Source of the DNA: CAADGU01 sp035444285
GTDB taxonomy: Bacteria; Chloroflexota; Anaerolineae; Promineifilales; Promineifilaceae
Length of the DNA stretch: 64,000 nt
Assembly (NCBI GenBank): GCA_035444285.1
Contig: DAOMOK010000027.1
Location: 15,215-79,214, forward strand
Reading direction: 5' to 3'
Shown: positions 59,501-64,000 of the stretch, in pieces
Numbering within the stretch: position 1 is the stretch's first letter
How the letters are laid out: every line of letters begins with the position of its first letter
The notes under the pieces: generated by a model
Database searches by the model: none
The model's input: the letters and a program-made list of their open reading frames with translations, nothing else
Told to the model about the DNA's origin: nothing
Made by a program: the position numbers and the translations under genes

Positions 59501-60513
59501 CCGTTTTTGACGGGGCTAACGAAACAGAGGTAGCGTCTGAATTGGCGCGCGCCTGGTTGACTGAACGTGCCTGGGCAACGGCCGTTGAATGGGCCTGGGA
59601 CTGGCTAGAAGAAATTGACTATGACATGCATTCGTTGAAGGATGATAACGAATCTCGTCGTCTTTTTATCACCAGTTGGCTGGGCGAGATGGGTTATGAC
59701 ATTGAACGGTTAGAAGTAGACGAGCCATTTGCCCGTTATGCCGTAGCCAGAGAATGGCTGAAGGGGCGCGATTGGGATGGTGAAACTATCTTCCCGGTTG
59801 ACTGGAGTACGTCACGTAAACTCGATCGATCCACAGGTAATGAGTTAGCCATTGAGTGCTGTGTCCGAGAATGGTATGGGCATATGCTCGAAAAATATGG
59901 CGACATTTTGCCAGAATCCGTAAAAGTTGATCCCCGGCAAACAGATGTGGCGACCTTAGAAGAATTGTCCGGCATCATCATGACAGAAACGTTTGAGCCA
60001 TTGCCCATTTGGGGCAAGGAAAAGCTGATTGCCGGGCAAACGGGTAAGCCATTTGACCAGCCGGTCACAGTTGGCATTTTGCATATGTTGAAGCTGGCAC
60101 ATCTGGTTGAAGATAAGGCCCACGCCCGTTCAACTGGCCCGTACTCGCTGGTGACGCAACAGCCATTAGGTGGTAAAGCCCAGTTCGGTGGTCAACGTTT
60201 TGGTGAAATGGAAGTGTGGGCGCTGGAAGCCTATGGCGCTGCTTATACATTGCAAGAGATGTTGACCGTTAAATCGGACGATGTGCAGGGCCGGGTGAAG
60301 ACGTATGAGGCCATTGTCAAAAATGAGCCAATTGAAGAGCCTGGCGTGCCAGCTTCTTTCCGCGTGTTGGTCAAGGAGTTGCAGAGCCTCGGTCTGGCTG
60401 TGGAAGCTGTTACCGATTCTGGTGAGATGATCCGGTTTGGTAAAGATGATGATAAACGGAACCGTAAACATGCGGGAACGGGTTTGATGGATTTAGCCCG
60501 CAACCGCCGGTAG
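56578..60513 (+). CDS. rpoB: RNA polymerase beta subunit
   Basis: A 1311-residue beta subunit with the expected conserved blocks: the rifampicin-pocket region (FFGSSQLSQFMEQANPLAEL at about 402-421, then THKRTLSALGPGGLRRERAG), IETPEGPNIGLI, the GDKMAGRHGNKGVISKI block and the C-terminal MEVWALEAYGAA. Compared with E. coli numbering the pocket shows D516E, N518A and R529T. A Trp-rich insertion of about 140 residues (about 985-1145) separates PVFDGANE from IAGQTGKPFDQPVTVG. rpoC does not follow; the next gene is rpsL after 363 nt. The 3' end overlaps no other gene. Confidence 0.98.
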   Translation: MSKLPIKSYARMTDLLELPTLIDVQLNSFDQFITEGLAELFDEVSPIESFSGDLKLYFPSKHKETEGFDLKFWFGEPKYSVEECVERDMSYAAPLYVKALLYSTDLDQPIVQDIFMGDFPLMTQAGTFIINGTERVVVSQLIRSPGAYFEAQEERTTGRPLAMAKLIPDRGAWIEFETRKTDYLTVKFNRKRTVPVTLFLRALAAVNDGLDNPVLQTGSDEELFALFEDVDTNGEHLYIQGSIEQEPPWNQDKPLAQQALIEFYKRMRPGDPPTLENAEQYLFEQLFDPRRYDLARVGRYKLNKRLNLKDLIPEEHRTLTQHDIVKVVRHMIRINNGLEGPDDIDHLGNRRVKTVGELLQAKLRVGLRRMERVVKERMSIRDSETITPIALVNIRPVVAAVREFFGSSQLSQFMEQANPLAELTHKRTLSALGPGGLRRERAGFEVRDVHHSHYGRICPIETPEGPNIGLIGRLAAYGRVNKYGFIETPYRRVYNTLPASSDDLVGHDAFTNIVNPETGEIIVAADETITADHVAAIRQAGIDSISVKPFVTNEITYMSADEEDHYTIAQANARLDERGQFIDRRVSSRRNQQFRFSSVQRIDYIDVAPRQIVGVSAALIPFLDHDDANRALMGSNMQRQAVPLLKPDVPIVSTGMERHAAVNSGQIILADQDCEVVSVTGDKIVVVSEDGPRTYNLRKYTRSNQSTCIDQRPVVVKGQRLKKGDVLADSSSTEYGELALGQDVVIAFLSWEGGNFEDAILVSERLVREDRFTSVHIEKHEVEARDTKLGPEEITYDIPNVSEDALKDLDERGIIRVGADVNEMDILVGKITPKGEKELSPEEKLLRAIFGDKAREVKDSSLRLPHGARGKVVDVHVFDRQHDRDLPAGVETMVRVSVAQRRKLSVGDKMAGRHGNKGVISKIVPIEDMPYLSDGTPIDIILNPLGVPGRMNIGQVLETNLGWAASRLNFRAITPVFDGANETEVASELARAWLTERAWATAVEWAWDWLEEIDYDMHSLKDDNESRRLFITSWLGEMGYDIERLEVDEPFARYAVAREWLKGRDWDGETIFPVDWSTSRKLDRSTGNELAIECCVREWYGHMLEKYGDILPESVKVDPRQTDVATLEELSGIIMTETFEPLPIWGKEKLIAGQTGKPFDQPVTVGILHMLKLAHLVEDKAHARSTGPYSLVTQQPLGGKAQFGGQRFGEMEVWALEAYGAAYTLQEMLTVKSDDVQGRVKTYEAIVKNEPIEEPGVPASFRVLVKELQSLGLAVEAVTDSGEMIRFGKDDDKRNRKHAGTGLMDLARNRR

Positions 60514-60876
60514 GAAATGGTTTGGCTAATAGACTCAACGGTGTTTAGCCCTTTGAGTTTGTTGCAAATGTTGGTTTGACAAGAGAATCGTTTGTGGTAG
60601 AATCGCGCTTCGTATGTCTGCTAAACACATGTAACTAACTGCGTAGTTACTAATTGAATAAGTGAATCAACAGGGAGGCCATCGAGTTAACTGTTAACTG
60701 CGATGGCCTCCATTTGTCGGGTAGTGGTGGCGAGCCATCGGTTGAAGAAGGGTTTCCATCTGTTAACATCACTAACTTAATAGGCGTCCGTTCATGCCTT
60801 CCCAATGGGAAGTTATATTGAGACGGATTTTTACATGAAGGCGAATAGAGTCATTTGATTAAGGAGAAGGATTAGC
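60514..60876 (+). other. 363-nt rpoB-rpsL gap with promoter and leader hairpins
   Basis: TTGACA (60576-60581), 16-nt spacer and TAGAAT (60598-60603) form a promoter for the ribosomal genes. GGAGGCCATCG (60674-60684) and CGATGGCCTCC (60701-60711) form an 11-bp stem with an inner AGTTAACTGTTAACT. CTTCCCAATGGGAAG (about 60799-60813) is a small hairpin. AAGGAGAAGG precedes the rpsL GTG. No gene was found. Confidence 0.7.
60576..60603 (+). promoter_or_regulatory. Promoter of the rpsL-rpsG-fusA-tuf genes
   Basis: TTGACA-16-TAGAAT; leader of about 265 nt to the rpsL start, with a strong hairpin at 60674-60711 that could be an attenuator or autoregulatory target. Confidence 0.8.
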
Positions 60877-61293
60877 GTGCCTACGATTAATCAGCTTGTA
60901 CGTAAGGGTCGCAAGGCGAAGACAAAGAAGAGTACCGCCCCGGCCCTGCAATTTACATTCAATTCCTATAACCAGCGGCGTACACGGCGGCCCAAGGGCG
61001 CTCCTCAAAAACGAGGGGTATGTACGCAGGTAAAAACGATGACGCCGAAAAAACCAAATTCTGCTTTGCGGAAAGTGGCGCGTGTTCGTTTGTCTAACGG
61101 GATAGAGGTGACAGCTTATATTCCTGGTGAAGGACATCGTCTGCAAGACCATTCGGTGGTCTTGGTGCGTGGTGGTCGTGTGAAAGACTTGCCTGGGGTA
61201 CGCTATCACATTGTCCGCGGTACGCTAGATGCTGATGGTGTGGATAAACGGAAACAAGGCCGTTCGAAGTACGGCACAAAAACACCCAAGTAG
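60877..61293 (+). CDS. rpsL: 30S ribosomal protein S12
   Basis: A 138-residue S12, part of the decoding centre of the small subunit. It starts with GTG (PTINQLVRKGRKAK). TPKKPNSALRK and GRVKDLPGVRYH carry the lysines where streptomycin-resistance changes arise in other bacteria, both wild type. Between KSTAPALQ and APQKRGVCT there is an insertion of about 13-15 residues (FTFNSYNQRRTRRPKG) relative to E. coli, as in several non-proteobacterial phyla. First gene of the str operon. Confidence 0.98.
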   Translation: MPTINQLVRKGRKAKTKKSTAPALQFTFNSYNQRRTRRPKGAPQKRGVCTQVKTMTPKKPNSALRKVARVRLSNGIEVTAYIPGEGHRLQDHSVVLVRGGRVKDLPGVRYHIVRGTLDADGVDKRKQGRSKYGTKTPK

Positions 61294-61321
61294 GTGTTGG
61301 TTGGATACGGAGAATTAAGCA

Positions 61322-61792
61322 ATGCCAAGACGGTACCGTCCAGAAAAACGGGCTGTAGAGCCTGACTTGAAATATAACAACGTCAATGTGTCTATGTTTG
61401 TCAACCGGCTGATGAAAGACGGGAAGAAAAGTGTGGCACAGCGTGTTTTGTATGACAGCTTTGAACTGATTGAGACTCGCACCAAACGGGCGCCTTTGGA
61501 AGTGTTTGAGCAGGCGCTCGATAATGTGAAGCCGCAGATTGAGGTGAAGCCCCGGCGGGTAGGCGGTTCTACCTATCAGGTGCCGGTTCCCGTGGATTCG
61601 GAACGCCAGATATCGTTGGCGATGCGTTGGTTGTTAAACGCCGCGCGTTCGCGCAGTGGGCGTTCGATGGCAGAGAAATTGGCGGGTGAGTTGATGGATG
61701 CGGCCAGTAATCAGGGCACGGCCGTGAAAAAGCGGGACGATACGCACCGTATGGCTGAAGCCAACCGGGCCTTCTCCCACTTCCGATTCTAG
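61322..61792 (+). CDS. rpsG: 30S ribosomal protein S7
   Basis: A 156-residue S7, which nucleates assembly of the 30S head by binding 16S rRNA. Family hallmarks: MPRRYRPEKRAVEPDLKYNN, VNRLMKDGKKSVAQRVLY, RRVGGSTYQVPVPV and the C-terminal RDDTHRMAEANRAFSHFRF. It follows rpsL by 28 nt and ends 19 nt before fusA. It contains the only ACGGCCGT octamer I found in the str operon (61718-61725), encoding part of GTAVKKRDD. Confidence 0.98.
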   Translation: MPRRYRPEKRAVEPDLKYNNVNVSMFVNRLMKDGKKSVAQRVLYDSFELIETRTKRAPLEVFEQALDNVKPQIEVKPRRVGGSTYQVPVPVDSERQISLAMRWLLNAARSRSGRSMAEKLAGELMDAASNQGTAVKKRDDTHRMAEANRAFSHFRF

Positions 61793-61811
61793 GTGTAAGC
61801 GAGGACGACGG

Positions 61812-63890
61812 ATGAGTCACAGTTCGTTAGAACTAATCAGAAACATAGGCATCATCGCTCATATTGATGCCGGCAAAACCACGACCACGGAACGTATCTT
61901 GTATTATACCGGTCGGATTCATCGCATGGGCGAAGTGCATGAAGGCACAGCCACCATGGATCACATGGTGCAGGAGCAAGAGCGTGGTATCACCATTACC
62001 TCGGCGGCTACCACCACCTCCTGGCTTGACCATCAGATCAATATCATTGACACACCAGGGCACATTGATTTCACCGCCGAAGTGCAGCGTAGTTTGCGCG
62101 TCCTAGATGGCGGCGTGGTCGTTTTTGACGCAGTTGCCGGTGTGGAGCCGCAATCAGAAACAGTCTGGCGGCAGGCTGATGAATACAAAGTGCCGCGCAT
62201 TTGCTTCGTTAACAAAATGGACCGCACCGGCGCCGACTTTGTGCGCACGGTGGGTATGATTCGTCAACGCCTGGGCGCCAACCCCATCGCCATTCAACTG
62301 CCCATTGGTAGTGAGTCCAGCTTCCGGGGAATTATTGATCTCCTGAGAATGCAAGCGGTCATTTGGACGGAAGAAGACCTGGGCGCTGAGCCAAAAGCGG
62401 TAGAGATTCCAGCCGATTTGCTGGCCGAAGCAGAAGAAGCTCGCAGCATCATCATGGAACGCATTATCGAGACAGATGACACCCTCATGGAACGTTATCT
62501 AGAAGGCGAAGAGATCAGCGTTGATGAACTCCAGGCTGCTTTGCGCAAGGCCACCATTGCCAGCCAGGTTACGCCGGTTCTTTGTGGCTCTTCTTTGCGC
62601 AACAAAGGTATCCAGCGCGTGTTGGATGCTGTGGTGCATTACCTTCCTTCGCCGCTGGACGTGCCAGCCATCCAAGGACAGAATCCGGACAATGGCGAAA
62701 TCGAAGAAAGACACCCCAGCGATGATGAACCGTTGTCGGCGTTGGTGTTTAAGATCGTAACCGACCCCTACGTCGGGAAACTGGCCTATTTCCGCGTATA
62801 TTCGGGCGTTCTGCATAGTGGTGATACCGTACAAAATACCACGAAGGGCAAAAAAGAGCGCATCGGCCGTATCCTGCGGATGCATGCTGACCATCGTGAA
62901 GATTTGAAGGAAGTCCGAGCCGGAGATATTGCGGCGACGCTTGGCCTAAAGACCACCTTTACCGGTGAGACACTGGCAGACTCCAAACGCCCCATTGTTC
63001 TGGAAGCCATTGATTTTCCTGAACCGGTTATTTCGATGGCTATTGAGCCGAAGACGAATTCTGACCAGGAAAAGATGGGTATTGCCCTCAAAGCTTTGAG
63101 TGAAGAAGACCCCACTTTTCAGGTGAAAGTTGATGAGCAAACAGGCCAGACAGTCTTGTATGGCATGGGTGAACTGCACCTGGATGTTCTGGTTGACCGT
63201 TTGTTGCGGGAGTTTAAGGTAGGCGCCAATGTGGGACAGCCACGAGTCGCTTACCGCGAAACTATCACGCGCACAGTGGACAAGGTGGAAGGGCGATTTG
63301 TACGCCAATCCGGTGGTCGCGGGCAGTTTGGTCATGTTATCCTGAAGTTGGAGCCGTTAGACCCGGGCTCAGGTTTTGTATTTGAAAACGCCATTGTGGG
63401 TGGGGTCATTCCCAAAGAATACATTAACCCCACGCATGCCGGTATTCGAGAAGCATTAGAGAGTGGCGTTCTGGCGGGTTATCCCATTGTGGATATCAAG
63501 GCAACGTTATATGACGGCTCTTTCCATGAAGTTGATTCATCGGAAATGGCTTTTAAGATCGCGGGTTCCATGGCTCTTAAAGAAGGTGTGCAGCAGGGCA
63601 AACCCATCCTGCTTGAGCCTATTATGAGAGTAGAAGTGGTGAATCCAGAAGAATACACCGGTGATGTGATCGGTAATCTGTCATCACGCCGGGGTATGAT
63701 TGAAGGTATGGAGGTGCGGGCTGAAGGGGTCCAGGCCATTAAAGCACGTGTGCCTCTGGCAGAAATGTTTGGGTATGCCACCACTTTGCGTTCTATGACA
63801 CAAGGTCGGGGTACGTTTACGATGGAGTTTGATTACTATGCTCCTGTGAGCGAAGCTATCGCCCAAACAGTTATTAAAGGCGGTCGTTAA
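61812..63890 (+). CDS. fusA: Elongation factor G
   Basis: A 692-residue translocase GTPase. The G motifs are visible: AHIDAGKTTTTERI (P-loop), RGITITSAATT (switch I), DTPGHIDF and NKMDRTGADF. Domains II to V follow with the typical YRETITRTVDKVEGRFVRQSGG of domain IV and a C-terminal Met/Ser-rich end. No fusidic-acid-type alterations were examined. It is the third gene of the str operon, between rpsG and tuf. Confidence 0.98.
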   Translation: MSHSSLELIRNIGIIAHIDAGKTTTTERILYYTGRIHRMGEVHEGTATMDHMVQEQERGITITSAATTTSWLDHQINIIDTPGHIDFTAEVQRSLRVLDGGVVVFDAVAGVEPQSETVWRQADEYKVPRICFVNKMDRTGADFVRTVGMIRQRLGANPIAIQLPIGSESSFRGIIDLLRMQAVIWTEEDLGAEPKAVEIPADLLAEAEEARSIIMERIIETDDTLMERYLEGEEISVDELQAALRKATIASQVTPVLCGSSLRNKGIQRVLDAVVHYLPSPLDVPAIQGQNPDNGEIEERHPSDDEPLSALVFKIVTDPYVGKLAYFRVYSGVLHSGDTVQNTTKGKKERIGRILRMHADHREDLKEVRAGDIAATLGLKTTFTGETLADSKRPIVLEAIDFPEPVISMAIEPKTNSDQEKMGIALKALSEEDPTFQVKVDEQTGQTVLYGMGELHLDVLVDRLLREFKVGANVGQPRVAYRETITRTVDKVEGRFVRQSGGRGQFGHVILKLEPLDPGSGFVFENAIVGGVIPKEYINPTHAGIREALESGVLAGYPIVDIKATLYDGSFHEVDSSEMAFKIAGSMALKEGVQQGKPILLEPIMRVEVVNPEEYTGDVIGNLSSRRGMIEGMEVRAEGVQAIKARVPLAEMFGYATTLRSMTQGRGTFTMEFDYYAPVSEAIAQTVIKGGR

Positions 63891-63891
63891 G

Positions 63892-63914
63892 CGCCGGGAT
63901 GCATTTCCCGGCCT
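63892..63914. other. Small hairpin between fusA and tuf
   Basis: GCCGGGA and TCCCGGC form a 7-bp stem around ATGCATT, just after the fusA stop. It may modulate expression or stability. Confidence 0.45.
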
Positions 63915-63945
63915 TTGTAAAATAGTTGAAGAGGAAAGGGTAATT

Positions 63946-64000
63946 ATGGCAAAAGAAAAGTTTGTACGGGGAAAACCCCACTGCAATATCGGGACAATCG
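63946..64000 (+). CDS. tuf: Elongation factor Tu, N-terminal fragment
   Basis: The reading frame from the ATG at 63946 runs off the window after 18 codons. It encodes MAKEKFVRGKPHCNIGTI, the conserved EF-Tu start (E. coli has MSKEKFERTKPHVNVGTI). GAGGAAAGGG precedes the ATG. Identification rests on this short stretch and the position after fusA. Confidence 0.93.
   Translation, partial: MAKEKFVRGKPHCNIGTI

Noticed and set aside
60514..60876. A missed rpoC or tRNA gene in the rpoB-rpsL gap
   Set aside because: The gap is far too short for rpoC, and no cloverleaf or T-arm consensus is visible.

Overview
The window looks like chromosome from a Chloroflexota bacterium, probably of the Anaerolineae type. 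This is inferred from several traits: long Thr/Pro-rich lipoprotein linkers, large Ig/cadherin/PKD surface proteins with a C-terminal LPxIM-type motif, a ribosomal protein S12 with an insertion, heavy ACGGCCGT octamer use, and many degenerate intergenic hairpin repeats. No rRNA or tRNA gene, CRISPR array, prophage, integrase or transposase was recognised.

Layout. 1-4.1 kb (minus): a truncated coiled-coil protein, 4-alpha-glucanotransferase and glycogen synthase. Together with phosphoglucomutase at 21 kb they make a glycogen/maltodextrin theme. 4.2-7.9 kb (plus): LysM/lamin-tail protein, small beta protein, endonuclease IV, M19 dipeptidase, SUI1/YciH factor. 7.9-19.8 kb: lipoprotein, UbiA prenyltransferase, TrmH methyltransferase, Zn-ribbon-like protein, threonine ammonia-lyase overlapping a MurE-type ligase, HEIAH metalloprotease, AEC permease, HEAT-repeat protein, RseP, orphan ABC ATPase. 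19.9-24.4 kb: VapBC toxin-antitoxin, phosphoglucomutase, GlcE-like FAD protein, PhnD-like binding protein. 24.5-27.8 kb: a complete osmoprotectant ABC importer operon. 27.8-31.5 kb (minus): FtcD, M23 lipoprotein and alpha/beta hydrolase in one operon. 31.7-35.7 kb: DUF4129 membrane protein, nitrilase-family amidase, a peroxiredoxin interrupted by an in-frame TGA at the active-site cysteine position (probable selenoprotein) and a small exported protein. 35.7-45.6 kb: a 1014-residue cadherin/PKD surface protein, a two-gene wHTH/membrane-protein operon with twin operators, and a 1714-residue extracellular nuclease. 45.6-50.9 kb (minus): an envelope-stress-like cluster of SHOCT-like, adhesin/toast-rack, GNAT and DUF2089 proteins behind one promoter overlapped by a long palindrome. 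50.9-56.4 kb: GT2, DUF951, site-2 protease, HD protein, TyrA-like dehydrogenase, GT4. 56.4-64 kb (plus): rpoB followed directly by rpsL, rpsG, fusA and the start of tuf, with no rpoC.

The most notable items are (1) the TGA-containing peroxiredoxin at 34499-34981 with a bacterial SECIS-like hairpin just after the TGA; (2) ACGGCCGT as a highly iterated palindrome, comparable to cyanobacterial HIP1; (3) the DUF2089/toast-rack/SHOCT cluster and its palindromic promoter; (4) the regulator operon at 39.1-40.2 kb with two identical 17-bp operators flanking its promoter; (5) rpoB with a large Trp-rich insertion, an attenuator-like leader and no adjacent rpoC; (6) several families of intergenic repeats, including 7-nt-unit inverted repeats and a 70-bp palindromic element.

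All function assignments come from reading translated motifs by eye. No similarity search was run. Where I moved a start codon downstream of the longest open frame, the reason is given in the entry.
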